Assembly (NCBI RefSeq): GCF_900141635.1 | Contig: NZ_FSRH01000010.1 | Location: 1-64,000, forward strand | Reading direction: 5' to 3' | From: Peptoclostridium litorale DSM 5388 | GTDB taxonomy: Bacteria > Bacillota > Clostridia > Peptostreptococcales > Peptostreptococcaceae | DNA length: 64,000 nucleotides | Shown: positions 17,992 through 26,796 of the stretch, piece after piece | How positions within the stretch are numbered: position 1 is the first letter of the stretch | How the letters are laid out: each line of letters opens with the position of its first letter | Notes under the pieces: generated by a model | What the model was told of the DNA's origin: nothing | What the model saw: only the letters and a program-made list of their open reading frames with translations | The model's database searches: none | Program-made: the position numbers and the translations under genes

Positions 17992-19329
17992 ATGAATAAA
18001 AAACTTATATTAGCATCACTCTCGTTTATGCTTATCGCCTCAGGGGGCTGCGCATTAAAATCCAACACTGCGGAGTTGATGTTGACTTGCAAACCCGCTT
18101 TAGAGGCTTCGGTAAGCAGACATTCTTCAGGTCAAGAAGAATACGAAATGCCTTCCCTGAAGGAATACCTAGGCATAGATTACAGCAAGCTGGAAAGCAG
18201 CGATATAGAAGAGCTTGGAAAAATATATTCAAGCATAAAAGAGTTGTCTGTAAGCCCCTATGAAGATGACTCCGAGGAAATGGCGCGCCTTTGGCAGGAT
18301 TTCGACAAAGAGCTTGAGTCCCTTGGTATAGCCGTGCCATTCCAAAGCTACGGCCAGTATTTAAATTCAATAAAACACAAGATCAGCTCCGAGGACTTTA
18401 ACAAACTGCAGAAGCTGAGTGAAAATCTTGAAATTCTCAGCGAGGAGATTGAAGAGCTTTCTGACAACAATATAGTCAAACAAATCCAGGAAAAAGAAGA
18501 TGAAATTTGGGAATGTTCAAATAAACTCGGAATGATTTTGAGCAAAAACGGAATAAACCCCGACGAGGTAAACTACCAAATTGAAAATCGCTCTGCGCTC
18601 TTGGCTCTGTTTGACGTTGAAAACAGCAAAATCAAGCTAAGCGATGCAAGTTTGAAAGGGGCCGATGAGATTTCAAAGGAAGACATGGAGCTTTACAAAG
18701 GGCTGTGGGCCGATTCGAAAAATCTCATCCCAGATGATTATCTGGATAAAATATCAAAATTCGAAATAAACACAGACGGATTTGAAAACGTAATGGCCCA
18801 TGTCACTCCTGAAAATACAGATGCGAGCAGCTGGAGACTGGCAATAGACATAAGGGACGCACTCGATGCCGATAAAAAGCATACTGAAGAATTCAACAAT
18901 ACCGTGCTGCATGAGTTTGCCCACATAATGACTCTAAACAAGGACCAGATGATGCCGCTGAGAAATGAATACTCATTAAACTATACAGTAGAAGAGGGCA
19001 CTCTCAAAAAAGAGTCTTACCTTAACCAGTTTTACAATAAGTTCTGGCTGGATATTATAGATGAGCACAGCGAAATAGAGAGTCTCGATATAACCGAAGA
19101 CGAAAGATACGAAAAAAACACGGATTTCTACGAGAAACATAAGGACAGGTTTGTATCAGACTATGCAGCCACAAATCCCGCCGAGGACATAGCCGAAACA
19201 TACAGATGCTTCATAACTCAGCCAAAGCCTTCTGGTGATTCAGTAAAGGACAAGAAGATACTTTTCATGTACCAGTTTGAAGAACTTGTTAATTACAGGA
19301 ATGACATAAGAAAAGACCTGGGGTTGTAG
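17992..19329 (+). CDS. Lipoprotein with zincin-like metalloprotease domain
   Basis: A 445-residue exported protein with a lipoprotein signal ending IASGGC (Cys20), so anchored on the outer face of the membrane. Residues about 60-200 are acidic and helical. The C-terminal half carries HExxH at 307-311 (LHEFAHIM) and, further on, FVSDYAATNPAEDIAETY, which in several predicted zinc peptidases supplies the third ligand Glu. Peptidase activity is inferred. It is divergent from the two-component system at 15736-17779 and may be controlled by it. AGGAG lies 7 bases before the start. Confidence 0.75.
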   Translation: MNKKLILASLSFMLIASGGCALKSNTAELMLTCKPALEASVSRHSSGQEEYEMPSLKEYLGIDYSKLESSDIEELGKIYSSIKELSVSPYEDDSEEMARLWQDFDKELESLGIAVPFQSYGQYLNSIKHKISSEDFNKLQKLSENLEILSEEIEELSDNNIVKQIQEKEDEIWECSNKLGMILSKNGINPDEVNYQIENRSALLALFDVENSKIKLSDASLKGADEISKEDMELYKGLWADSKNLIPDDYLDKISKFEINTDGFENVMAHVTPENTDASSWRLAIDIRDALDADKKHTEEFNNTVLHEFAHIMTLNKDQMMPLRNEYSLNYTVEEGTLKKESYLNQFYNKFWLDIIDEHSEIESLDITEDERYEKNTDFYEKHKDRFVSDYAATNPAEDIAETYRCFITQPKPSGDSVKDKKILFMYQFEELVNYRNDIRKDLGL

Positions 19330-19360
19330 TATTCTAGTCTCAAGTTTTGCTTAAAACACC

Positions 19361-19403
19361 AAAAGACATGTAATCTGATAAAACACAGACTTGCATGTCT
19401 TTT
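19361..19403. terminator. Hairpin between convergent genes
   Basis: AAAAGACATG and CATGTCTTTT form a 10-bp perfect stem around a 23-base loop after the lipoprotein gene. The T and A runs suit either direction. Confidence 0.6.
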
Positions 19404-19466
19404 AATATGTTTATACTATGTTTAATTTCAAACACTCGCGATTGATATGTCCCATCATTTCATGTT

Positions 19467-21674
19467 TTACTCATTCATGCAATTTGCATTCATGAATTTT
19501 TCCACAATCTCCGGGTCAAACTGAGTGCCCGAATTCCTTTTGATTTCAGCCAACGCCTCTTTTGTTTCCATCTTTTCTCTGTACGCCCTGTCATTCGTCA
19601 TTGCGTCGAATGCATCAACCACAGAAAGTATCCTTGAAAGCAACGGAATTTCCTCTCCCTTGAGCCCTCTTGGATATCCCCTTCCATCCCATCTCTCATG
19701 GTGGCAGAGTATATACTCCGCAACAGGTGAAATCTCCGATATGTTCTGGGCTATCCTAAAGCCCACCTCCGGATGCTTTTTGATCTCCCCCCATTCGCGG
19801 TTGGTAAGCGGTCCGGGCTTGTTTAAAATATTCTCGTCAATGGCGACCTTGCCTATATCATGCAGCTTTGCCAAAAGCCTGAGCTCTCCAAGCGCCTTTG
19901 ACGTCAGATTCAAGCTTCTTCCTATGCATATGCAGGTGTTTTGCAGCCTATCTCCATGTTCGTCCATTTCACAGCTTTTTTCAAAAAGGGTTGCCATAAG
20001 AGCCTCTATGATGTTTTCCCTGTAGCCTTTCCCCTCGATTAGCTTGGTCTGATACATAAGCTCCTCGGCCTTTCTCATTACCTGCTTAAAATCTTCAATA
20101 GCATCAGTCTTTGTATCAGTTCCCAAAGCTATGCTGAGCTTTTGGTTCCCATCGCCTTTTTCACTGCAAACCCTTCTGATATTTTGCACTATTCCTTCTG
20201 CCGTTTCGCTATTTGTTTGGGGAAGCAGTATCAAAAACTCATCGCCGCCCCATCTGGCAATTATATCCTCACATCTGCAGCTTTTCTTTATTACATCTAC
20301 CGCTTCAATTAAAAGCCTGTCTCCAGCATCGTGTCCAAACACATCATTCGTCAGCTTAAGCCCGTTGAGATCTCCCATTATAATGGATAGGGGCAGCTGG
20401 CAAGCTGTGTCTAGCCTCTTTATATTCTCCTCCATGAATCTTCTGTTATAAATACCAGTTAGAGAATCGTGATAGCTCAGGTAGATTATTTTTTCCTGCT
20501 GCTCTTTCTCTTTTGAAACATCCCTAAAAGCCATTACTGCTCCCATCAACTGCCCGTCTTCAGCTTTTATCGTAGCTATACTTTTTGATATGGGCTTTAG
20601 GGCTCCAGCTTTCACTCTAATTACAGCTGTTCCTTCTATTTTAGCCTCTTTCGTGCCCTTTAGCGCTTCAGTTACAGGGTCTTCAATCTCATCGCCCGAA
20701 ATTTCATCTGCAAACTTGAATACATCCGAAAAACACCTTCCTTTCACCTCTTTTTCATCGTATCCCGTAATCTGCTGGGCGGTTTTATTTATAAGCTTTA
20801 TACTGCCGTGTTCATCCGTTGTTATAACCCCGTCACCTATCGAAAAAAGTGTCGTTTTTAAAAGCTCCTTTTCCTCATACAGCCTTTTTTTATATTTTTC
20901 ACGTCTTGTAACGTCAAATATGATCGAATAGAGCACTTTTGCGCCATTATATGTGATAGGGCACGAATAGACTTCTACAATTCTCGTTTCCCCGCTTTTC
21001 AGTCTGTGTGTGAAAATGAAATACTTCTGCTTTTTCTCAAGAGCCATAGTGCGGCGCATTTTCACCTCTTCATCGCTTAGCATATTTATATCCTGGATTT
21101 TCATATTGATAAGCTCTTCCCGTTCATATCCGTAAAAACTGCATGCAGAAGGGTTGGCCTCTATAATCTTGCCTGTAGAAGGCTCTATAATAAGCATTAT
21201 AGCCGCATGCTCCCGGAACATTGCCTGGCGTATTTTCAAAAGGTTTTCCTTTTCCTCTGCCAATTTCTCTATTTGCTTTTTTTGTGACTCCAGCTTTTCA
21301 ATCCTTTGCATCTCCTCAGTAACTTCCTGAAACACCACGGTAAAATACCCTTTTTCAAGAGAAAACGCACTCACCTTGTACCATCTGTCCAGGGCCTCCA
21401 AGTACTGTGTTATATCACGCCCTTTCCCGTCCATTGCAACCATGCCGTAAAATGCAACCCAGTCAAAGCCTCCATCCCTTATCCCCGGAATGACATCTAC
21501 TACTCCCTTGCCTATTATTTCATCTCCCTTGAGACCTGTCATTTTTTCAAATGCTGGGTTGACGTCAAGGAATACATAGTCCTTTGGCTTTCCCTCGTGG
21601 TCAAGTATCACCTTGTGATATGCATATCCAAAGGGAGCCTGCTGTAAAACATCCCTGACAAAATTCTTTTCCAC
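19467..21674 (-). CDS. PAS-PAS-PAS-GGDEF-HD-GYP signalling protein
   Basis: A 735-residue soluble protein combining synthesis and breakdown domains for cyclic di-GMP. Three PAS domains lie at about 10-118, 150-258 and 270-385. GGDEF spans about 395-550 with GGDEF at 476-480 and I-site RCED (467-470). HD-GYP spans about 555-735 with HD at 605-606 (LHDIGK), HHERWDG and GYP at 666-668. Both domains look intact, so the net activity cannot be predicted. No membrane helix is seen. The PAS domains suggest a cytosolic cue such as redox or a small ligand. Confidence 0.93.
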   Translation of the reverse strand: MEKNFVRDVLQQAPFGYAYHKVILDHEGKPKDYVFLDVNPAFEKMTGLKGDEIIGKGVVDVIPGIRDGGFDWVAFYGMVAMDGKGRDITQYLEALDRWYKVSAFSLEKGYFTVVFQEVTEEMQRIEKLESQKKQIEKLAEEKENLLKIRQAMFREHAAIMLIIEPSTGKIIEANPSACSFYGYEREELINMKIQDINMLSDEEVKMRRTMALEKKQKYFIFTHRLKSGETRIVEVYSCPITYNGAKVLYSIIFDVTRREKYKKRLYEEKELLKTTLFSIGDGVITTDEHGSIKLINKTAQQITGYDEKEVKGRCFSDVFKFADEISGDEIEDPVTEALKGTKEAKIEGTAVIRVKAGALKPISKSIATIKAEDGQLMGAVMAFRDVSKEKEQQEKIIYLSYHDSLTGIYNRRFMEENIKRLDTACQLPLSIIMGDLNGLKLTNDVFGHDAGDRLLIEAVDVIKKSCRCEDIIARWGGDEFLILLPQTNSETAEGIVQNIRRVCSEKGDGNQKLSIALGTDTKTDAIEDFKQVMRKAEELMYQTKLIEGKGYRENIIEALMATLFEKSCEMDEHGDRLQNTCICIGRSLNLTSKALGELRLLAKLHDIGKVAIDENILNKPGPLTNREWGEIKKHPEVGFRIAQNISEISPVAEYILCHHERWDGRGYPRGLKGEEIPLLSRILSVVDAFDAMTNDRAYREKMETKEALAEIKRNSGTQFDPEIVEKFMNANCMNE

Positions 21675-22002
21675 CTTCTCACCATCCTCAGCAAATCCTA
21701 AAATTATATATAGTTTAATTTTACCCTAACATATTGGGATTAACAAGCTTTGCCGCATTTGCAAACCGTCCGCTTGCATTTAGGTATTAACGCCTGTGTG
21801 CGCATTTGATTTCAATCAGCACTAGGGGTTTCAGGTCTCTTACATCACATCGCGCCACCCACATCAGCTTAGTGGATACTATTTTTCACAAAACTATTTG
21901 CTATTTTATTAACTGGTGGTATAATGTTGTTACAGCATTTTATACCTTTTTAGTATAGTTTCGATTTCTTAAAATAAATCCCATATCAGGAGGAGATACA
22001 TA
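21675..22002 (+). promoter_or_regulatory. Intergenic region with promoter for NADH oxidase
   Basis: No gene is seen in these 328 bases. A candidate sigma-A promoter is TTGCTA at 21898-21903 and TATAAT at 21920-21925, with a 16-base spacer. It gives a leader of about 70 bases before the AGGAGGAG ribosome site of the gene at 22003. No convincing Rex-type operator was found. Confidence 0.5.
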
Positions 22003-23337
22003 ATGAGCAAAATTATCGTTGTAGGTGCAAACCATGCAGGTACTGCTGCCATAAATACCATTCTGTCAAACTGTCCGGATACGGATGTATCGGTTTTTGA
22101 CTCAAATTCCAACATAAGCTTTTTGGGATGTGGAATGGCGCTTTGGATAGGAGACCAGATAAGCGGATCTGACGGTCTTTTCTACTCGAACAGAGAAAAT
22201 CTCGAATCTTTAGGCGCCACTGTCCATATGGAGTCGCCGGTTGAGCATATCGACTTTGAAAATAAAATAGTCCATGCAACATTGAAAGATGGCACAAGGC
22301 ATGAAGATAGCTATGACAAGCTGATACTTGCCACGGGATCTTGGCCTATAGTTCCTAATATTCCAGGAATAGACCTTGGGAACGTACAGCTGGTAAAGCT
22401 TTACCAGCACGCCGAAGAAGTAATAGAAAAGATTAAAAATCCAGATATAAAAAATGTAACTGTTGTAGGCGCAGGATACATAGGAGTGGAGCTTGCAGAG
22501 GCATTTGAGCGCCACGGCAAAAACACTACCCTTATAGACATAGCACATACATGCCTTCCTTCATATTACGACGAAGGCTTCACAGCCCTAATGAGGGAAA
22601 ACCTTGAAAAGCATGGCATCAACCTTGCATTCGGCGAAAGGGTGACTGAGATAAAGGGAAATGGAAAAGTCGAGGAGGTGGTGACTGACAAGAACACATA
22701 CAAGTCAGACATGGTTGTTCTTTGCATAGGATTTACGCCCAACACTTCACTTGGAAAAGACAATATTGATACTTTTAAAAACGGCTCATATCTTGTAGAC
22801 AAGAGGCAGCAGACAAGCATACCTGACGTATACGCGATAGGGGACTGCGCAACAGTATACGATAATACCATCGACGCTCCAAACTACATCGCACTTGCAA
22901 CAAACGCAGTAAGGTCTGGAATAGTGGCAGCTCACAATGCATGCGGCACAGATATTGAATCCGTAGGGGTGCAGGGCTCCAATGGAATATGCATATACGA
23001 CCTAAAGATGGTTTCAACAGGGCTGACATTAAACAAGGCAAAAGAGCTTGGAATAGACGCTCTTTCAACCGACTTTGAAGACCTCCAAAAGGCGGATTTC
23101 ATACAATCCGAAAACCCAAATGTAAAGGTAAGGATAGTATACGATGCTAAAACGAGGGTAATACTTGGAGCCCAGATGGCATCCACTTATGACATGTCAA
23201 TGGGAATACACATGTTCTCGCTTGCAATACAGGAAAAAGTGACAGTAGACAAGCTCGCACTGACGGACATATTCTTCCTTCCACACTTCAACAAGCCTTA
23301 CAACTATATAACTATGGCGGCAATTACCGCAAAATAG
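22003..23337 (+). CDS. nox: FAD-dependent NADH oxidase, probably water-forming
   Basis: A 444-residue flavoprotein of the NADH oxidase/peroxidase/CoA-disulfide reductase group. FAD motif at the N-terminus ([12 protein letters not shown]), redox-active Cys43 in [12 protein letters not shown] as in water-forming Nox2 enzymes, second dinucleotide motif [16 protein letters not shown] around 148 and [12 protein letters not shown] near 280. In anaerobes it removes oxygen while reoxidising NADH. The context gives no partner gene. AGGAGGAG lies 7 bases before the start. A peroxidase or CoA-disulfide reductase role cannot be fully excluded by sequence. Confidence 0.9.
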   Translation: MSKIIVVGANHAGTAAINTILSNCPDTDVSVFDSNSNISFLGCGMALWIGDQISGSDGLFYSNRENLESLGATVHMESPVEHIDFENKIVHATLKDGTRHEDSYDKLILATGSWPIVPNIPGIDLGNVQLVKLYQHAEEVIEKIKNPDIKNVTVVGAGYIGVELAEAFERHGKNTTLIDIAHTCLPSYYDEGFTALMRENLEKHGINLAFGERVTEIKGNGKVEEVVTDKNTYKSDMVVLCIGFTPNTSLGKDNIDTFKNGSYLVDKRQQTSIPDVYAIGDCATVYDNTIDAPNYIALATNAVRSGIVAAHNACGTDIESVGVQGSNGICIYDLKMVSTGLTLNKAKELGIDALSTDFEDLQKADFIQSENPNVKVRIVYDAKTRVILGAQMASTYDMSMGIHMFSLAIQEKVTVDKLALTDIFFLPHFNKPYNYITMAAITAK

Positions 23338-23360
23338 TACGGGAAGTATAAAAATATCAC

Positions 23361-23399
23361 AAAAACTGCGGCTGATTGTTTATAAAGCCGCAGTTTTTA
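23361..23399. terminator. Bidirectional terminator
   Basis: AAAAACTGCGGC pairs with GCCGCAGTTTTT around a 14-base loop between the convergent NADH oxidase and glycyl radical enzyme genes. Confidence 0.9.
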
Positions 23400-23470
23400 C
23401 TCTATTTCAATATAGATTACATTCCAGGATATTGACCCGTCCTTAGTATATTTCCATACATATGTTCACG

Positions 23471-25834
23471 CTATACAGTATCATAAGTTGTTCTTTCTAT
23501 TATTGCATCCTGCATCTCCCTTGAAAGGTTTATAAACTGGGTGCTGTAGCCTGCAACCCTTACAAGAAGGTCTCTGTGGCTTTCAGGATCGCTTTGAGCC
23601 TTTCTGAGCGTTTCTGCAGATATTACATTGAACTGCACGTGGAATGCTCCAAGAGAAAAGCATCCCCTTATCAGAGCCGCCATGTTTGAAATTCCGGTCT
23701 CATCCCGTACTATGTCAGGTGAAAGCTTCACATTCAAAAGAGTTCCCCCCGAGTGCACATTATGATCTATCTTGCTTGCAGACCTCATTGCCGCTGTAGG
23801 GCTTGTGACATCCGTTCCAGCATGAGGCGACACCCCTTCCGTAAGAGGCGTTTTCGAAAGCCTTCCATCAGGCAGCGCTCCTACGACCTTTCCAGTTGGC
23901 ACATAATTTGATATCCCCATGAAAGCCGAATTGAATGGCGACCCGAAAAAGTCCCTGTATTTTTTAATCTCTCTGTTGTAAAATTCAGCTATCTCTGCCG
24001 CCATATTGTCCACATAGTCGATGTCATTCCCGTATTTAGGGCATTCTACCGCGGCCTTTCTAAGCTGCTCATGACCCTGCCAGTTGGCATCTAAAGCCTC
24101 ATTTAGCTCTTCAAGTGAAACCGCTTGTTTTTCAAACACAAGCCTTCTGACAGCCGCAAGCGAGTTGGCAACGTCTGCAACACCTATTCCCGTAAGCACA
24201 GGTCCAACATTGTATCTGGCACCCCCTCTGCTGAGGTCCTTTCCGCTTTGGATGCAGCCGTCCACCAAAAGTGAAAGGAAAGGCCTTGGCACGATCTCGC
24301 CGTGTATCTGCTGCGCCACAAGCGTCGCGATTACGGAATGCTTTATAAGGTTTGAAAGCTGTCTGAAATACGCCTGCTTGACATCTTCAAATCTTGAAAG
24401 CAATGACATGTCTTCTCTAACACCCATAATCTCGCCGGTTATTCTGCTCTTTCCGTCATTCAGCGCATATTCAAGCGCTGCAGCCAGGTTGATATTAGCT
24501 GCGGCGGTCCACTCTCCTATTTTCCTGAAGTGTGGAACAACGCATCCGCAGTTGCTCCAGTCCATAGCGTCCTCTGGTGAAAGCCCCGCCTCAATTAGCA
24601 TTTTTGCTCCAACGTCATCGTTGTGAACGGCGGGAAAGCCCATGCCCTTGCTTATAAGAGAGCATACCTTGACCAAAAACTCCTTCGGGCAGTCCCTGTG
24701 TATACGGACGCTAAGCCCCGGCTGGTGGGTCTTTAGCATCTGCGTAGCTTCAATGCACATGTATGAGATCTCGTTTGTAGCGTCGCTTCCGTCCCTTTTT
24801 CTTCCGCCTACAGTTAGGTTTTGGAATGCATTGTAGCCCGCAAAATACTGGGATGTGTTTTTGGATATCGCCCATACCCACTCTGAAAGCTTAAGCCACA
24901 GCATGTTTATGAGCTCCTGAGCCTTTTCCCTTGTGATTTTTCCAGCCCTTATGTCCCTTTCGTAAAGAGGATACATGTACTGGTCGAATCTTCCCAGGTT
25001 GAGTGCAAGCGAATTCTCGGAAAGTATCTCTCCCAGCTGAACAAACCACACCGTCTGGACTGCCTCGTGGAAGCTCTGAGGAGGGTTCTCAGGCACATTC
25101 GCGCAGGCAAACGCAATGTCCAAAAGCTCTTTTTTGCGCTGCCCATCAGGCTCTGCCTTGGCCGCTTCAACAGCGGATGCAGAATACCTTCTTGCAAGGT
25201 TTATTATTGCATTGCTCGTTTTTATTGCCGCCTTGTAAAAATGTATCTTCTCAATAGACTCTGCCGAAAGGGGCTCAAGTGAATCCAAATGCTCTTTCGC
25301 CTCTTTTATTATTCCCCTGAATCCCTTTTTGAATATTATGTCCTGGTAGTCCGGGGTTATCTCACCAACGGCACTTCTCCACTTTGAGTCATTGTCTACT
25401 ATACCCGTATCGACTGCTATTTTTGCAGTCTCCCTTGGAAGCCTTGCTAGGAATGTCTCCTCAAGCGACTTTCCCTTCCAGTACGGGAAAACCTCTCTTC
25501 TTAATATATCCTTTTGCTCGTCTCCAATGAGATATGGGTCCTGCTCCCTTTCGGAAAAACCGTCCATCTCCTCTTCCACCCATTTCCACGAAAACTCCGG
25601 ACATATGAATCCCGATCTCTTGAATTTTCCTGGTGTCCCTACTATTACCTCACCTTCAAATATGTTTACGGGTATTTCAGCGCAAACCTTTTGAAACGCC
25701 TTCGCCCGCCTTATTATAAGCGGCTGCCCTTCAGTTTCCATGTGCGACTTTGTAAATGCTACCGCCCTTTCAACGCATATTGAAGGTTTAGTATTTACAT
25801 AGTCAAGTCTCATCTTCTCTATTCGGCTACACAT
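23471..25834 (-). CDS. Glycyl radical enzyme, pyruvate formate-lyase superfamily, substrate unknown
   Basis: 787 residues, normal for the family. The glycyl radical loop RVAGYS lies at 759-764 (Gly762). The thiyl loop reads SNCGCVVPH; by alignment with GCVEP of diol and hydroxyproline dehydratases, C431 is the radical Cys and position 433 is Val, not the Glu base. The family core GRFDQYMYPLYERD is at 281-294. It therefore does not look like a classical dehydratase, nor like pyruvate formate-lyase, which has two adjacent Cys. No radical-SAM activase is present in the window, so activation must occur in trans. A GntR regulator gene lies just upstream on the same strand. Confidence 0.88.
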   Translation of the reverse strand: MCSRIEKMRLDYVNTKPSICVERAVAFTKSHMETEGQPLIIRRAKAFQKVCAEIPVNIFEGEVIVGTPGKFKRSGFICPEFSWKWVEEEMDGFSEREQDPYLIGDEQKDILRREVFPYWKGKSLEETFLARLPRETAKIAVDTGIVDNDSKWRSAVGEITPDYQDIIFKKGFRGIIKEAKEHLDSLEPLSAESIEKIHFYKAAIKTSNAIINLARRYSASAVEAAKAEPDGQRKKELLDIAFACANVPENPPQSFHEAVQTVWFVQLGEILSENSLALNLGRFDQYMYPLYERDIRAGKITREKAQELINMLWLKLSEWVWAISKNTSQYFAGYNAFQNLTVGGRKRDGSDATNEISYMCIEATQMLKTHQPGLSVRIHRDCPKEFLVKVCSLISKGMGFPAVHNDDVGAKMLIEAGLSPEDAMDWSNCGCVVPHFRKIGEWTAAANINLAAALEYALNDGKSRITGEIMGVREDMSLLSRFEDVKQAYFRQLSNLIKHSVIATLVAQQIHGEIVPRPFLSLLVDGCIQSGKDLSRGGARYNVGPVLTGIGVADVANSLAAVRRLVFEKQAVSLEELNEALDANWQGHEQLRKAAVECPKYGNDIDYVDNMAAEIAEFYNREIKKYRDFFGSPFNSAFMGISNYVPTGKVVGALPDGRLSKTPLTEGVSPHAGTDVTSPTAAMRSASKIDHNVHSGGTLLNVKLSPDIVRDETGISNMAALIRGCFSLGAFHVQFNVISAETLRKAQSDPESHRDLLVRVAGYSTQFINLSREMQDAIIERTTYDTV

Positions 25835-25878
25835 ATAAACAGCTCCCTCGATTATAATATAGTCAAATACCCTTTTTA

Positions 25879-26544
25879 CTACTGGCTTTCCCTTAAAAAT
25901 TCAACAAGAGTATCACTTGCATTTTTCATATGCTTTTCAAGCACCCTTGCTGCCTTTTTGGCGTTCTTTTCACTGCACGCCCTCAAAAGCTCATAATGCT
26001 CCTTTTGGGATGTAGGATGGTACTTCATGTCCAAGAGGTAAAGTCTCATATACCTCTCCACGTTTATGTGGAGGTTGTATATCATTTCAAGAAGCATGGG
26101 TCTTTTGCACGCCCTGTACAGTGTATCGTGAAACTCCCAGTTTAGGCGGCTGAGCTCCCTTCCCTTTTTTTCAGTCTCCATCCTCTCCAGTATATTTCCT
26201 GCCTTTTGAATGTCCTCCTGTGTCAGGTTCTCTATTGCAAATTCTATGGCTCCCTTTTCAAGCAGTATCCTTATTTCAAATATCTCCCTGCCCTCGTCTG
26301 CAGAAAGCTTCGTAACAAATGCTCCCTTGTTCGGTGAAATTTTTACAAGACCTTGGGCTTCGAGTCTCCTCAAAGCCTCCCTGACAGGAGTCAGGCTTAC
26401 GTTGAAAAAGCCCGCGATCTCCTCCTGTTTCAGCTGCTCCCCTCCCTTAAGTTCACCGTTGAACACCGCCTCTTTGAGTGCCTGCGCTATAATGTCCGGC
26501 ATTGCCTTTTTATCCAGTCTGTTCTTGAAAATGTTCTCTTTCAT
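25879..26544 (-). CDS. GntR-family regulator with FCD ligand domain
   Basis: 221 residues: winged helix 10-80 (EEIAGFFNVSLTPVREALRRLEAQGLV) and an FCD all-helical ligand domain about 90-215, with candidate metal or ligand His residues in WEFHDTLY and NLHINVERYMRLYL. It lies 44 bases upstream of the glycyl radical enzyme gene on the same strand, so it probably regulates it and senses its substrate or a related carboxylate. No ribosome site is visible; TAGAAT 12 bases before the ATG could be a -10 box of a leaderless transcript. The TTGTATAC-containing stretch near 26598-26605 is a possible operator. Confidence 0.88.
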   Translation of the reverse strand: MKENIFKNRLDKKAMPDIIAQALKEAVFNGELKGGEQLKQEEIAGFFNVSLTPVREALRRLEAQGLVKISPNKGAFVTKLSADEGREIFEIRILLEKGAIEFAIENLTQEDIQKAGNILERMETEKKGRELSRLNWEFHDTLYRACKRPMLLEMIYNLHINVERYMRLYLLDMKYHPTSQKEHYELLRACSEKNAKKAARVLEKHMKNASDTLVEFLRESQ

Positions 26545-26748
26545 GTTTTTATTCTAGCATGAAAATTCAGAATAAATTTTATAATTCATAATATATATTG
26601 TATACTTAATAAGTTATAATTTTTTACGTTCTGAAAATATTGTGCCTGCTCTGGCTCTGATTGCAATCTGTACTTTCGAAAACTCAGGATTTAATAATAC
26701 AATTATGTCTCCAAATAACAACAGCAATTAAATCACGGCCACGACAAC

Positions 26749-26780
26749 TACCCCTGCCAGGCTTTCACTGGCAAGGGGTA
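26749..26780. terminator. Hairpin after the GGDEF-EAL gene
   Basis: TACCCC-TGCCAG pairs with CTGGCA-A-GGGGTA (one bulge) around a 7-base loop, 17 bases after the stop of the minus-strand gene at 26797. No strong T run follows on the minus strand. The remaining intergenic bases to 26544 show no gene. Confidence 0.5.
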
Positions 26781-26796
26781 TGCATAATTCTCTATT

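Noticed and set aside
21675-22002. Riboswitch or Rex operator before the NADH oxidase gene
   Set aside because: No conserved riboswitch core or TTGTTAA-type palindrome could be made out; only a plain promoter is supported.
24084-24626. 180-residue open frame antisense to the glycyl radical enzyme
   Set aside because: Shadow of the real gene; composition rich in Ser and Ala without motifs and no ribosome site.
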